Below are positions 47,202-56,553 of a stretch of DNA of 64,000 nt, piece after piece (position 1 is the first letter of the stretch; every line of letters starts with the position of its first letter). Location: positions 1,302,001 through 1,366,000 of the forward strand of contig NZ_AP019307.1 of the NCBI RefSeq assembly GCF_003945325.1, given 5' to 3'. Below the pieces are notes generated by a model, which searched no databases, was not told the origin of the DNA, and saw only the letters and a program-made list of their open reading frames with translations. The DNA comes from Nocardioides baekrokdamisoli. GTDB taxonomy: Bacteria > Actinomycetota > Actinomycetes > Propionibacteriales > Nocardioidaceae. Both the position numbers and the translations under genes were made by a program.

Positions 47202-48613
47202 TAAGCCACGGTCCATTCCGGCCCAGAGGGCCCATCAGTGATCTCGATCCCGGCAGCCTTCAGCTGGTCGCGGATCGCGTCCGCGGCGGCCCAGTCCTTC
47301 GCCTCGCGTGCAGCCGCCCGCGACGCAAGCAGGCCTGCCACGAGTACGTCGACAGCAGCCGTCAGCTTCTCGTCCGACCCGCCCTTCGGGCCCCACGCCG
47401 GATCGGCAGGATCCAGGCCCAGCGCCCACAGCATCAGGTCCACCTGCGCCCGGGCACGGCAGGCCCCGTCGGTATCGCCCTCGGCGAACAACCGGTTGCC
47501 CTCGCGGACCGTCTCGTGGATCACGGCGATGGCGGCGGGCGTACTCAGGTCGTCGTCCATCGCGTCCTGGAACGCTTGCGGAGCTCCGTACCCGACCGGC
47601 ATCCCGTCCCCGACCGGACCGACGAGGTCAGCAGTACGCTCCAGGAAGCCTTCGATGCGGGCGAAGCCGACAGCTGCCTCCGTGAGTGCCTCGAAGGAGA
47701 ACTCGACATGCGAGCGGTAGTGGGCGCTCACGAGGTAGTAGCGCAGGTCGATCCCACGGAAGCTCTGCAGCACGGACGGGATCGTCAGCGAATTGCCCAG
47801 CGACTTCGACATCTTCTCGCCTGCCGTCGTGATCCAGGCGTTGTGCATCCAGTACGCGGCGAACGGCCGACCGGCAGCCTGTGCCTGTGCCATCTCGTTC
47901 TCGTGGTGCGGGAAGCGCAGGTCGAGTCCGCCACCATGGATGTCGAACGCCGGACCCAGGTATTTGCCGGCCATCGCCGAGCACTCGATGTGCCAACCGG
48001 GACGACCTCGGCCCCACGGCGAGGGCCAGGTCGCGGTGTCCGGCTCCGTCTCCTTGGCGCCCTTCCAGAGGGCGAAGTCGCGCGGGTCGCGCTTGCCACG
48101 CGGGTCAGCGTCCGCCGCCGCTTCCATCTCGTCGATGCCCTGGTGCGTCAGCGATCCGTACGCCGCCCAGGAACGGACGTCGAAGTACACATCGCCGGCA
48201 GCCGCGTACGCGTGGCCCCGCTCGATCAAGTCCTCGATCAGCTCGATCATCTCCGGGACGTGCCCGGTCGCGAGCGGCTCGTACGTCGGCGGCGCCACGT
48301 TGAGCGACGCGTACGCCTTGGTCAACTGCGTGTGCATGTCGTACGCAAGGTTGTACCAAGGACGGCCCTGGTCGGCGCTCTTCGCCAGGATCTTGTCGTC
48401 GATGTCGGTGACGTTGCGGATGAACGTGGTGCGGTAGCCGCGCCACCGCAGCCACCGCTGCAGGACATCGAAGTTCACACCGCTGCGAACGTGCCCCACG
48501 TGCGGCTCCGACTGGACCGTCAGACCGCAGACGTACAGGGACGCCTGACCGGGCACGAGCGGGACGAAGTCCCGTACCGCGCCGGTCGCTGAGTCATAGA
48601 GCCGCAGTGCCAC
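47201..48613 (-). CDS. cysS: Cysteinyl-tRNA synthetase
   Basis: 470 aa. Charges tRNA-Cys. Zinc ligands begin with [19 protein letters not shown], which also carries the class-I HIGH-like signature. The KMSKS motif is in [20 protein letters not shown] holds the other zinc-binding residues, followed by [20 protein letters not shown] start at 48613 with TAGACT 6 nt upstream (48620-48625). It heads a three-gene operon with rlmB and the monooxygenase-fold gene. Confidence 0.96.
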   Translation of the reverse strand: MALRLYDSATGAVRDFVPLVPGQASLYVCGLTVQSEPHVGHVRSGVNFDVLQRWLRWRGYRTTFIRNVTDIDDKILAKSADQGRPWYNLAYDMHTQLTKAYASLNVAPPTYEPLATGHVPEMIELIEDLIERGHAYAAAGDVYFDVRSWAAYGSLTHQGIDEMEAAADADPRGKRDPRDFALWKGAKETEPDTATWPSPWGRGRPGWHIECSAMAGKYLGPAFDIHGGGLDLRFPHHENEMAQAQAAGRPFAAYWMHNAWITTAGEKMSKSLGNSLTIPSVLQSFRGIDLRYYLVSAHYRSHVEFSFEALTEAAVGFARIEGFLERTADLVGPVGDGMPVGYGAPQAFQDAMDDDLSTPAAIAVIHETVREGNRLFAEGDTDGACRARAQVDLMLWALGLDPADPAWGPKGGSDEKLTAAVDVLVAGLLASRAAAREAKDWAAADAIRDQLKAAGIEITDGPSGPEWTVA

Positions 48614-48663
48614 TCGCCGAGTCTAGAGAGGCGACGGCCCAGACAAGGATTCTCAGCGCCCGG

Positions 48664-50160
48664 TCAACCGGCCCGGAACTGGACGGTGTCCCAGCCGGTC
48701 GCACCATCGGGGACCACATCGCGCTGGACGGCGGTCTGGACGTTGCCGTTGCGATCCGTCGCCCGGACCGACAGTTGATGGTTCCCCGCCGCGACCGGCA
48801 GGGTGGCCGACCATTGCACCCAGGTGTCGACGCCGGGCGTACGCGCCAGGGTCGCCGGGGTCCAGACTCCGCCGTCGAGCGCGACCTCGACCGCTTCGAT
48901 CCCCGTGTGCTGCTCCCACGCGATGCCCGCAAAGGTGAAGTCGCCCGCGGGGATCGATCCGCCGGAGGGCCGGTCGATCCTGCTCATCAACTTGACCGGC
49001 CCGTTGGCCGACCATCCGAGCGGGATCCAGTACCCGACCGCCCGGTCCATGGTCGTGACTTCGAGGTCGACCACCCATTTCGTGGCCGAGACGTAGCCGT
49101 AGAGCCCCGGCACGACCGTACGGACCGGGAAGCCGTGGTCGATCGGCAGCGGCTTGCCGTTCATGGCGACCGCGAGCATCGCATTGCGGTCATCGGTCAG
49201 CACTGACAGCGGCGTCCCGCAGGTCCAGCCGTCGGCCGAGGTCTGGAGCACCGCGTCGGCCCCCGCCCGGACACCGGCTTCGGCGAGCAGGGGTGCGATG
49301 CGTACGCCGCTCCACCAGGCATTGCCGATCAGTGGTCCTCCGACCGGGTTGGAGACGCAACACAGTGTCACCCACGCCTGAGTACGCTGCCGCGCCAGCA
49401 GGTCCTCGAAGGTCAAGGTCAGCTCGCGATCGACCATCCCGTGGATACGCAGCGTCCACGACCCCGGATCGACCGCAGGCGAGGTGATCGTGGTGTCGAT
49501 CTTGTAGAACTCTGATGCAGGCGTCATCCAGGGCTGCGCAAGCCCCAGATCGGCTCCGCTGGGCACCACCGGCGGCGTCACACCCGGGAGTGTGAGCCGA
49601 CCGCGGGCCGCCTCGACGGCACGACGCTTGCGGCCGAAGCTCGGTGCAAGGGTGGCCAGGACCACTGCCACTCCCCCGACGACGCCAAGTCGCAGGAGCC
49701 CGCGGCGACCTTCGAGATCGGCGGTCTCGTCCGTCAGCCAGGTCCAGACGATCACCATCGTCGCGAGGCCGGCAGACAGGGCGACCAGGGCGAGCCCGGG
49801 CGCAGGTTTCGCCATGATCGCTGCCGCCGCGATCGCGGCGAGGACGATGAAGCCCACGTACGCTCGCCGGGCCCGGGTCCTGCCGACCAGGCCGATGGCG
49901 GCGAAACAGAGCATCAGGACGGCCAGGACCGTGGTGACGAGGATGTCCTTGTCATTGGTGCCGAAGGTCTTCTCGCCGAAGCGCGCCCACGATCCCGGGA
50001 TCAGGTCGATCACCTCGGTCGCCACCGCCACCACCGGGTTCGCGCTGGCCTCGATGAGGTTGGCCGCCACCCAACTGACCGCGAGCCCGAGTCCACCGGT
50101 CGCGACACCGCGAACGGCCCATGGCACGGCGGGCACACCGCGCGAGTTGGTGCTCTGCAC
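48664..50160 (-). CDS. Membrane-bound sulfite-oxidase-type molybdopterin oxidoreductase
   Basis: 498 aa from GTG 50160. Four or five transmembrane helices in the N-terminal ~170 residues, then an extracellular molybdopterin domain. [20 protein letters not shown] carries the Mo-ligating Cys in CVSNPVGG. The C-terminal Mo-co dimerisation domain includes [21 protein letters not shown]. Related enzymes reduce or oxidise small S or N substrates, so the substrate is not known. Earlier starts (ATG 50175, TTG 50184) are possible. Divergent from ispF by 32 bp. Confidence 0.88.
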   Translation of the reverse strand: MQSTNSRGVPAVPWAVRGVATGGLGLAVSWVAANLIEASANPVVAVATEVIDLIPGSWARFGEKTFGTNDKDILVTTVLAVLMLCFAAIGLVGRTRARRAYVGFIVLAAIAAAAIMAKPAPGLALVALSAGLATMVIVWTWLTDETADLEGRRGLLRLGVVGGVAVVLATLAPSFGRKRRAVEAARGRLTLPGVTPPVVPSGADLGLAQPWMTPASEFYKIDTTITSPAVDPGSWTLRIHGMVDRELTLTFEDLLARQRTQAWVTLCCVSNPVGGPLIGNAWWSGVRIAPLLAEAGVRAGADAVLQTSADGWTCGTPLSVLTDDRNAMLAVAMNGKPLPIDHGFPVRTVVPGLYGYVSATKWVVDLEVTTMDRAVGYWIPLGWSANGPVKLMSRIDRPSGGSIPAGDFTFAGIAWEQHTGIEAVEVALDGGVWTPATLARTPGVDTWVQWSATLPVAAGNHQLSVRATDRNGNVQTAVQRDVVPDGATGWDTVQFRAG

Positions 50161-50192
50161 GCAACCAGTGTGCATCCAGCACAATGACTTGC

Positions 50193-50672
50193 GTGAGCAT
50201 CAACATCCGCGTCGGCACTGGTACCGATGTCCATCGGCTCGAGGACGGCGTACCGATGCACCTTGCAGGCCTTGCGTGGCCCGGTGAGACCGCTGGCCTC
50301 GCCGGTCACTCCGACGGCGATGTGGCGGCGCACGCGGCCTGCGATGCGTTGCTCAGCGCATGCGGCCTGGGGGACCTCGGCTCCAACTTCGGAACCGCCG
50401 AACCCGAGTGGGCAGGCGCATCGGGGGCCACGCTCCTCGCCGAGACGGCACGCCGGGTACGGGTTGCCGGCTACGAGATCGGGAACGTGGCGATCCAGGT
50501 GATCGGCAACCGTCCGAAGATCGGGCCCCGTCGAGCGGAGGCCGAAGCCGCGCTGTCAGCGGCCGTCGGTGCCCCGGTGAGCGTGTCGGCGACCACCACT
50601 GACGGTCTTGGCCTCACCGGCCGGGGCGAAGGCGTCGCCGCGACTGCGGTCGCTCTGGTCCACTCGCGCTAA
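50193..50672 (+). CDS. ispF: 2-C-methyl-D-erythritol 2,4-cyclodiphosphate synthase
   Basis: 159 aa. Fifth step of the MEP isoprenoid pathway. Zinc ligands GTDVHRL (Asp and His) and [11 protein letters not shown] (His) are present, along with LGSNFG and [21 protein letters not shown] 50193 was chosen; an in-frame ATG at 50184 would add three residues. It ends convergently, overlapping the nirD-like gene by 4 nt. ispD lies 470 bp downstream on the same strand, separated by the nirD-like gene. Confidence 0.95.
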   Translation: MSINIRVGTGTDVHRLEDGVPMHLAGLAWPGETAGLAGHSDGDVAAHAACDALLSACGLGDLGSNFGTAEPEWAGASGATLLAETARRVRVAGYEIGNVAIQVIGNRPKIGPRRAEAEAALSAAVGAPVSVSATTTDGLGLTGRGEGVAATAVALVHSR

Positions 50673-51022
50673 CGCGCGCCGACCTTGACCTTCCGCGCAC
50701 CGACGTACACCTGGCCGTCGACGACCTTGGTCTCGTACGCAGGCACTCGGACCGATGGATCATCGAGGCACCGACCGGTCCGGAGGTCGAACGGGTGCCG
50801 ATGCGACGGCGAGGCCACGAACGGGACGTCGGCGCGGTAGCCCACGATCCCGCGAGCGATCGCGGAGGCTCGGGAGTACGGATCGTGGTTGCCCAGGGCG
50901 TACACCTGGTCGTCGGCGAGGCGGAAGATCGCGATCCCCTGGCCGTGGATCAGGGCAGTGACACCGCGCTCGGGTTCCAGAGCCTCCAGCGGGCACACGA
51001 GATGCCATGCGTCAGCGGACAC
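50669..51022 (-). CDS. nirD: NirD-like (Rieske-fold) nitrite reductase small subunit
   Basis: 117 aa. [22 protein letters not shown], then [22 protein letters not shown] and [21 protein letters not shown]. The Rieske fold is retained but the Cys/His cluster ligands are not, as in NADH-nitrite reductase NirD. The catalytic partner nirB is not in this window, so the subunit is isolated here. GTG 51022 has a GGGAG 7 nt upstream. Divergent from ispD. Confidence 0.82.
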   Translation of the reverse strand: MSADAWHLVCPLEALEPERGVTALIHGQGIAIFRLADDQVYALGNHDPYSRASAIARGIVGYRADVPFVASPSHRHPFDLRTGRCLDDPSVRVPAYETKVVDGQVYVGARKVKVGAR

Positions 51023-51126
51023 CCTGTTCTCCCAACCTGACGCTCGTGCGCCATCGCGCCCGACGCTAGGGCGGCAGTGTTCGGGATGCGTTTCCTCGTG
51101 TAACGGCAAGGAAAACTCGAACCAAC

Positions 51127-51132
51127 TAACCT
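51127..51132 (+). promoter_or_regulatory. ispD -10 element (leaderless)
   Basis: TAACCT lies 7 nt before the ATG, with no ribosome site. Confidence 0.45.
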
Positions 51133-51139
51133 CACAGCC

Positions 51140-51808
51140 ATGTCGAAGGCCGCGATCGTCATCCTCGCTGCGGGTTCGGGCTCGCGAGTGGGTGCAGAGG
51201 TCAACAAGATCCTCCTCGATCTCGGCTCTCACCCGGTGATCGCGCACAGCGTCATCACCGCACTGCAGGTCCCCGACGTCGCCGCGGTGGTGCTGGTCGC
51301 GCGGCCCGGCGAGGAGGGTGCGATCGCCGAAGCCGTCACACCGGTGATCGGTGACCGCGAGGTCTTGCTGATCGCCGGCGGCGAGGAACGGCAGGACAGC
51401 GAACGCGCAGCCCTCGACGTCCTGCGACCACGGGTCACTTCCGGTGAGGTCGACGTGATCGCCATTCACGACGGCGCCAGGCCGTTCGCGTCCGTCGAGC
51501 TCTATCAGGCGGTCATCTCGACCGCGCGTACGCACGGCGGCGCGATCCCTGGAGTCCCGCTGTCGTCGGTCCTCACGACCGACCTCAAGCCCGTCGAGGG
51601 AACGCTCGTCGGCGTCCAGACCCCGCAGGCGTTCCGTGCGACCGCGTTGCTGGCCGCGTACGACCGTGGCGGCAACACCGCAACGGACACCGCCGCAGCC
51701 CTCGCCGATGACGTGGTCGTACGTGCCGTGCCCGGCACCTCGCACAACTTCAAGATCACCTGGCCCGAGGACGTACGCGCCGCGGAGCGCCTGATCAGGG
51801 GGTCGTGA
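51140..51808 (+). CDS. ispD: 2-C-methyl-D-erythritol 4-phosphate cytidylyltransferase
   Basis: 222 aa. Third step of the MEP pathway, transferring CMP to MEP. The CTP-binding N-terminus is AAIVILAAGSGSRVG; AIHDGARPFAS is the DGAR metal-binding motif; VQTPQAFRA and TDTAAALA follow. Reads into a convergent gene (51795-52334) that appears to be a degenerate copy of the same family, overlapping by 14 nt. Confidence 0.95.
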   Translation: MSKAAIVILAAGSGSRVGAEVNKILLDLGSHPVIAHSVITALQVPDVAAVVLVARPGEEGAIAEAVTPVIGDREVLLIAGGEERQDSERAALDVLRPRVTSGEVDVIAIHDGARPFASVELYQAVISTARTHGGAIPGVPLSSVLTTDLKPVEGTLVGVQTPQAFRATALLAAYDRGGNTATDTAAALADDVVVRAVPGTSHNFKITWPEDVRAAERLIRGS

Positions 51809-52334
51809 GCGCCTCGAGGTGGCGTACGTCCTCGAGCGATCGCACCCGCGCGGCACTCGCCGGCGCCGTCAGGGTCACGATCGGGTAGGTCTTCGCAAGG
51901 TCTGCCGCCAGCTGGGCGAAGTCGGTGATCGGTGCCTGCGCGAGCGTCGAGACGACGGCTGCCGGCAGGACGATCGGCGAGACCACTTCCACGAGTCCGT
52001 CGCGATCGACGGTCTCGACGACCACGTCGCCGTCAAGGCGCTTCACGGTGTCGGTGACCGGACGTACGGCGATCACGACCGCATCACGGGCCAGAGCGGT
52101 CTCCACACACTCGGCGATGAACGCCGGCGGGGTCATCGGACACAGGGCATCGTGGAGCACGTACGCCTCCTCGGCCTCCGCGATGGCGTCCCACGTCACC
52201 GGAAGGTCCACCGGGAGCACCTCGGCTTCGCCGAGCGCCCAGACGGCAGCCGCGACAAGCGCCTCGCCGTGGATCAGTGCGAACGGCAACGAGCCACGGT
52301 CGACCTCAACGACGGTCCCGAGAGCCATGTCCAT
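51795..52334 (-). CDS. IspD-like protein lacking the nucleotide-binding N-terminus
   Basis: 179 aa. The middle resembles IspD: EAYVLHDALCPMTPPAFIAECVETAL (where IspD has VHDAARP), AVVIAVRPVTDTVKRLDGD and DRDGLVEV. It starts after the point where the A-A-G-x-G-x-R loop should be, so CTP binding is doubtful. It may be a pseudoenzyme or a decayed paralogue. Coding pattern is good throughout, so it is probably expressed. ATG 52334 is preferred; 52328 is also possible. Sits between carD and ispD, the position of ispD in many actinobacteria. Confidence 0.6.
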   Translation of the reverse strand: MDMALGTVVEVDRGSLPFALIHGEALVAAAVWALGEAEVLPVDLPVTWDAIAEAEEAYVLHDALCPMTPPAFIAECVETALARDAVVIAVRPVTDTVKRLDGDVVVETVDRDGLVEVVSPIVLPAAVVSTLAQAPITDFAQLAADLAKTYPIVTLTAPASAARVRSLEDVRHLEALTTP

Positions 52335-52367
52335 GCCCTCGACCGTAGGAGACACCGCCGACAAAAA

Positions 52368-52403
52368 CGAAAGTGGCGCCGCCCGAAGGCAGCGCCACTT
52401 TCG
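52368..52403 (-). terminator. Rho-independent terminator of carD
   Basis: 12-bp perfect stem CGAAAGTGGCGC (52368-52379) with GCGCCACTTTCG (52392-52403), extended inside by GCC/GGC around a CGAA loop. On the minus strand it is followed by TTTTTG. It is the best textbook terminator in the window. Confidence 0.93.
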
Positions 52404-52414
52404 AGGAGATCAGG

Positions 52415-52900
52415 TCAGGAGGCCAGCACTTCGTCCAGCAGAGCCTCGGCCTTGTCCTCGTTCGTCTTCTCGGCGAGAGCCAATTCGGAGACGAGAATCT
52501 GGCGGGCCTTCGCGAGCATGCGCTTCTCACCGGCGGACAGGCCGCGGTCGCGCTCACGACGCCACAGGTCGCGGACGACCTCGGAGACCTTGTTGACGTC
52601 ACCGCTGTGCAACTTCTCGAGGTTTGCCTTGTAGCGACGCGACCAGTTGGTCGGCTCCTCGACGTGGTCGGCGCGCAGGATCGAGAACACCTTGTCCAGG
52701 CCAGCCTGGTCGACGACGTCGCGTACGCCGACGAGGTCGAGGTTGCACGCCGGGACGCGGACGACGAGGTCCTGCTGGGCGACGATCCGGAGAACCAGAT
52801 ACTGTCGCTCCTCCCCCTTGATCGTGCGCATCTCGACTGCCTCGATGACTGCGGCGCCATGGTTCGGGTAGACGACGGTCTCGCCGACGGTGAAGCTCAT
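52415..52900 (-). CDS. carD: CarD-family transcriptional regulator
   Basis: 161 aa. N-terminal RNA-polymerase interaction domain ([21 protein letters not shown]) and a C-terminal helical DNA-binding domain with [28 protein letters not shown] and the tryptophan wedge. In actinobacteria CarD binds the RNAP beta subunit, stabilises open promoter complexes and affects rRNA expression. AGGGGA lies about 9 nt before ATG 52900. Confidence 0.96.
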   Translation of the reverse strand: MSFTVGETVVYPNHGAAVIEAVEMRTIKGEERQYLVLRIVAQQDLVVRVPACNLDLVGVRDVVDQAGLDKVFSILRADHVEEPTNWSRRYKANLEKLHSGDVNKVSEVVRDLWRRERDRGLSAGEKRMLAKARQILVSELALAEKTNEDKAEALLDEVLAS

Positions 52901-53126
52901 GTGTCAGGTTCCCCTTTGTTGCTTGAGGCTCAAGTTTAACACGGAAATTCAGCCCTCCGAACCGCGTTTATGCAGGTCAGAGGCCTAATACGGGCTTGAC
53001 AGCGCAACGGATTCATGCTCCGGCTCAGGGTGACGGACATCACGTGAGTCGCTGGAAACCTGCCTGTTACCTGCGATCCGTCCGGGCGGTCCGACCGATT
53101 CGGCTCGTACGCGATTGAATGCAGCC

Positions 53127-53852
53127 ATGAGCACGAATGAGCGAGCACCCGCGGGCGGCGCATTCCTGCAGGTCCTGCAGGCCGGACATGTGCGGCTGGG
53201 ATTGCTGACCGCGATCGCTCTCGCTGCGACGGCGCACCTGATCCATCGGCCCCTCAGCCAGGTCGGCTGGATCTTCGCGACCGTGCTGCTCGGGCAGCTC
53301 CTGATCGGGTGGCACAACGACCTCACCGACGAACGCGATGACGCCCGTCATGAGCGCACCGGGAAGCCGTTGGTCACCGGGCCGCTCACGGCGCGAGAGC
53401 TGTGGATCCTGTTGTCCATCGGCGGCATCGGGCTGATCCCGCTCGCCACCGCGGTCGGCACCAAGGCCGGACTGTTCTACATCGGCAGCGTCCTGGTCGC
53501 CATGACCGGCAACGTGGTGCTTCGCACCGGCCCGTTCAGTGTCGTCTCGTGGGTGTGTTCGTACGCGCTCCTGTCGTTCTATCTCTCCTTCTCCGGCGCG
53601 GGCCGGCACGCGGCCGGTCGACCGCCGCAGTGGGAGATGGTCGGCTGCTTCGCACTCACCGGGATCGGCATCCACATCGCAGTCGCCCTGTGGGGGCTGG
53701 TCGCCGACGCCGCCGACGGCTGGACGTACCTGCCGTTGCAACTGGGGCGGAAGTTCGGCGCGACCCAGACCATGGCGATGGTGATCTTCTATCTGGCAGG
53801 AATCGGGGTCGCGGTGGCGTACGTGGCCCACACCCACGGATTCAGTCGCTGA
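53127..53852 (+). CDS. UbiA-family prenyltransferase
   Basis: 241 aa with about eight transmembrane helices. The first aspartate motif is WHNDLTDERDDARHERTGKP; the second is less regular, near VADAADGWTYLPLQLGRKFG. These bind the prenyl diphosphate through Mg2+. Family members prenylate aromatic or quinone precursors (UbiA, MenA); the substrate here is not evident. Could use the diphosphate made by the prenyl synthase at 12.2-13.3 kb. ATG start. Confidence 0.82.
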   Translation: MSTNERAPAGGAFLQVLQAGHVRLGLLTAIALAATAHLIHRPLSQVGWIFATVLLGQLLIGWHNDLTDERDDARHERTGKPLVTGPLTARELWILLSIGGIGLIPLATAVGTKAGLFYIGSVLVAMTGNVVLRTGPFSVVSWVCSYALLSFYLSFSGAGRHAAGRPPQWEMVGCFALTGIGIHIAVALWGLVADAADGWTYLPLQLGRKFGATQTMAMVIFYLAGIGVAVAYVAHTHGFSR

Positions 53853-53901
53853 TCGGACGGCCGGGGGGCGCGAACAGCGTCCGGCTCGCTAGAGTGTCGC
53901 C

Positions 53902-54687
53902 GTGCTGACTGCTGCATCCTTCCGTCCCGCCATTGCGGCCGCGCTCGCCGCGGTCGGCCTCGTCGCGCTCACGGCCTGCTCCGGCTCGGGCTATGCGACC
54001 GCCAAGCCCAACGTGATCGCCAATGGCGGCTACGGCACCTCCAGCGACGGCCAGCTGCGTGTCAACGGCGCGGTCATCGTGGCGACTCCGCCGGCGAGCG
54101 GAAGCGGTCCGGCGACTGCAGGCGTGTTCACCGCGAACCTGGCGGTTGCCCCGCAGACCAACGGCGCCACCGTGTCCGACACGACGATCGCCGACCTCGG
54201 CCTGACCGGCCTCGCGATCGACGCCGGCAACCCCAACATCACCAACAAGAGCGACGCCGTCTCGGCGAAGATCACTGCCCCGGTCCTGCTCCGGACCAGC
54301 GGCGTGGGCGCCGCCGGCACCCTCAACATGAGCGACCCGGCGTTCGGCGGGATCCCCGTGACGGGTTCCTTCACCCCGGGCGAGGTCATCCCTGTCCGTC
54401 TGACCCTGGCCAAGGGCCAGACCGTGACCCTCGAGGTCCCGGTCGTCAAGGCGTGCGGCGTCTACCAGTTCGCCGTGGCTCCGGCGAACCCGAAGCTTGT
54501 CACCGCGTACACGAACTACGTCGCCGGCATCGACTCGCTCCCTGCGCTGACCGAGACCGCGACGCCGGGCACGTACGAGTGCGCGACCCCGACCCTGCGT
54601 GACAGCCAGGGCGCCTCGCCCGAGGCGACCGCCACGGTGACGGTCTCGTCGGCTGCCAAGCCGACCGCGTCGGCCAGCAAGCACTGA
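53902..54687 (+). CDS. Secreted lipoprotein, possibly PCu(A)C-like
   Basis: 261 aa. Lipobox LTAC after a signal peptide ([26 protein letters not shown] from GTG). The core ([14 protein letters not shown]... and [24 protein letters not shown]) resembles the beta-sandwich of copper-chaperone-like PCu(A)C proteins, but the His/Met copper ligands are not visible, so the call is only a resemblance. TAGAGT lies 6 nt upstream (53890-53895). The stop codon TGA overlaps the gpm ATG, so it is cotranscribed with gpm. Confidence 0.7.
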   Translation: MLTAASFRPAIAAALAAVGLVALTACSGSGYATAKPNVIANGGYGTSSDGQLRVNGAVIVATPPASGSGPATAGVFTANLAVAPQTNGATVSDTTIADLGLTGLAIDAGNPNITNKSDAVSAKITAPVLLRTSGVGAAGTLNMSDPAFGGIPVTGSFTPGEVIPVRLTLAKGQTVTLEVPVVKACGVYQFAVAPANPKLVTAYTNYVAGIDSLPALTETATPGTYECATPTLRDSQGASPEATATVTVSSAAKPTASASKH

Positions 54688-55424
54688 TGGGCGCCACCCT
54701 CGTCCTGCTCCGCCACGGCGAGAGCGAGTGGAACGCGCTCAACCTGTCCACCGGCTGGGTCGATGTCGACCTCACTGAGAAGGGTCGGGACGAAGCCGTC
54801 AACGGCGGCAAGCTCATCCTCGAGGCCGGTGTCCTCCCAGATGTCCTGCACACCTCGCTCCTGCGACGCGCGATCAACACCGCGCACATCGCGCTCGGCA
54901 CCGCCGACCGGCACTGGATCCCGGTGCGACGCGACTGGCGCCTCAACGAGCGCCACTACGGCGCCCTGCAGGGACGCAACAAGAAGGACACCCTGCAGAC
55001 CTTCGGCGAGGAGCAGTTCAACCTCTGGCGCCGTTCGTACGACGTCCCGCCGCCGCCGCTGGCTGACGACTCGGAGTTCTCCCAGGTCGGAGACCCGCGC
55101 TACGCGGGCATCGAGGTCCCGAAGACCGAATGCCTCAAGGACGTCGTGGATCGACTCATCCCGTACTGGGAGGGCGCGATCGTGCCGGACCTGCGTGCCG
55201 GCAAGACAGTGCTGGTGACGGCACACGGCAACAGCCTGCGGGCGCTGGTCAAGCACCTCGACGGGATCTCGGACGCGGACATCGCCGCCCTGAACATCCC
55301 CACCGCGCAGCCCCTGGTCTACCGGCTCGACGACGACTTCCGGCCGACCGTCGCCGGTGGGGAGTACCTCGACCCCGAAGCTGCGGCAGCCGCCGCCGCG
55401 GCCGTGGCCAATCAGGGGAAGTGA
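54687..55424 (+). CDS. gpmA: 2,3-bisphosphoglycerate-dependent phosphoglycerate mutase
   Basis: 245 aa. Interconverts 3- and 2-phosphoglycerate in glycolysis. The phosphohistidine motif is [37 protein letters not shown] and [17 protein letters not shown] complete the dPGM signature. The Ala-rich C-terminal tail ([15 protein letters not shown]) is low-complexity. The 17-bp repeat at 55415 overlaps its stop. Confidence 0.95.
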   Translation: MGATLVLLRHGESEWNALNLSTGWVDVDLTEKGRDEAVNGGKLILEAGVLPDVLHTSLLRRAINTAHIALGTADRHWIPVRRDWRLNERHYGALQGRNKKDTLQTFGEEQFNLWRRSYDVPPPPLADDSEFSQVGDPRYAGIEVPKTECLKDVVDRLIPYWEGAIVPDLRAGKTVLVTAHGNSLRALVKHLDGISDADIAALNIPTAQPLVYRLDDDFRPTVAGGEYLDPEAAAAAAAAVANQGK

Positions 55425-55511
55425 GCGAGGCTGAACGCCACGCGTGCGTGAGCGTTCATGCCGAGCGAACGACCCGCCGCCCGTAGGGCGAGCCGGGGAA
55501 GTGAGCGAGGC
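55415..55511. repeat. 17-bp direct repeat across the gpm stop
   Basis: GGGGAAGTGAGCGAGGC occurs at 55415-55431 (across the gpm stop codon) and again at 55495-55511, 80 bp apart. The spacer is GC-rich and has no gene. This looks like a local duplication. Confidence 0.7.
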
Positions 55512-55522
55512 CCTGACGTGAG

Positions 55523-55744
55523 TCAGGCAGCAGGCTTGGCGTTCGCCGCCTGCTCGCGCTCCAACTCCGCGCGAAACTCAGCGGTCCGTACCTGTGCGGC
55601 GAGGACCGCGTCCTCCGCCGGACTGTGCGGAGTCGGCGACAGGCGATCCATCAGTGCCCCGATCCACACTCCGACCACGGGGATGACGAGCGGGAGCGCC
55701 ATCAGGATCAGGATCGGCACAAACGCAAAGAAGAGGGCACCCAT
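55523..55744 (-). CDS. Small single-span membrane protein
   Basis: 73 aa: MGALFFAFVPILILMALPLVIPVVGVWIGALMDRLS forms one long or two short transmembrane helices, followed by a charged, probably coiled tail (EDAVLAAQVRTAEFRAELEREQAANAKPAA). No known domain. Starts at ATG 55744; no ribosome site is strong. Convergent with gpm; 41 bp beyond phoU on the same strand. Confidence 0.6.
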   Translation of the reverse strand: MGALFFAFVPILILMALPLVIPVVGVWIGALMDRLSPTPHSPAEDAVLAAQVRTAEFRAELEREQAANAKPAA

Positions 55745-55785
55745 ACCTCGACCGTACTCCTGCCAGCCGCCGGTGGCGCAGCGGA

Positions 55786-56430
55786 TCAGGCGGGGTTCTC
55801 GCCGGTGACGATGAAGTGCACGCGATCGGCCACCGCGACGGCGTGGTCGGCGATGCGCTCGTAGTAGCGGCTCAGGAGCGCCATGTCGACGGCAGCTTCG
55901 ACACCGCCGGACCACTCGCCGGCCAACACGCGTTGGAACGTCTCGCGCCGCAGTTCGTCCATGACGTCGTCGTGCTCACGGAGATCCTCCGCCAGGGCAA
56001 GGTCACGGTCATCGATGACCCGGGCGGTCAGCGCGACCATCTTCTCCGCGACCTCCGCCATCTGCTCGATGATCGGCCGGACAACGTCCGGAACCGCCAC
56101 CACGGGCGTACGCAGTCGCGCGATCTTGGCGACGTGGACCGCGAGGTCACCCATGCGGTCGAGGTCGGTGACGATGGCCAGTGCGGCCACGATGATGCGC
56201 AGGTTGGTCGCCACCGGCGCCTGCAGGGACAGGATCTCCAGGGCGGCGTCCTCGACGTTCTGGCGAGCGGCGTCGATGCCGCCGTCAGCGTCGATCACCC
56301 GCTCCGCGATGTCGGCACGCGCTGTCAGCAGTGCCTCGGTGGCGTCGCGAACCAACGTCTCGACCTCCCGACACACCCCTGCGAGGTCGGTGAGCACAGA
56401 ATCGATCTGTGACTGGAAGACGTACGTCAC
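55786..56430 (-). CDS. phoU: PhoU-like phosphate-signalling protein
   Basis: 214 aa. Two three-helix bundles with the repeated acidic motif: DLDRMGDLAVHVAKIA in the first and LLSRYYERIADHAVAVADR in the second. PhoU links phosphate transport to the SenX3-RegX3 sensor and keeps it off when phosphate is plentiful. GTG start. Divergent from senX3 across a 123-bp gap with a PHO box. Confidence 0.92.
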   Translation of the reverse strand: MTYVFQSQIDSVLTDLAGVCREVETLVRDATEALLTARADIAERVIDADGGIDAARQNVEDAALEILSLQAPVATNLRIIVAALAIVTDLDRMGDLAVHVAKIARLRTPVVAVPDVVRPIIEQMAEVAEKMVALTARVIDDRDLALAEDLREHDDVMDELRRETFQRVLAGEWSGGVEAAVDMALLSRYYERIADHAVAVADRVHFIVTGENPA

Positions 56431-56474
56431 GGCAACCGACCTTAGCGTGGACGGCGGATTTCAGCCGACAACTG

Positions 56475-56492
56475 CATGAACCGTTCGTGAAC
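56475..56492 (-). promoter_or_regulatory. PHO box (RegX3/PhoP site) between phoU and senX3
   Basis: On the minus strand, GTTCACG, AACG, GTTCATG: two 7-bp direct repeats 4 bp apart, matching the actinobacterial GTTCACC-N4-GTTCACC pattern. Its place between the divergent genes suggests autoregulation by RegX3. Confidence 0.78.
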
Positions 56493-56541
56493 AGGACCTC
56501 GTCAGGGGACCAGATGGCAAAACTCGGGTGAATGATGGACA

Positions 56542-56547
56542 TAGGCT
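56542..56547 (+). promoter_or_regulatory. senX3 -10 element (leaderless)
   Basis: TAGGCT lies 6 nt before the senX3 GTG; no ribosome site. Confidence 0.45.
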
Positions 56548-56553
56548 GAACCT

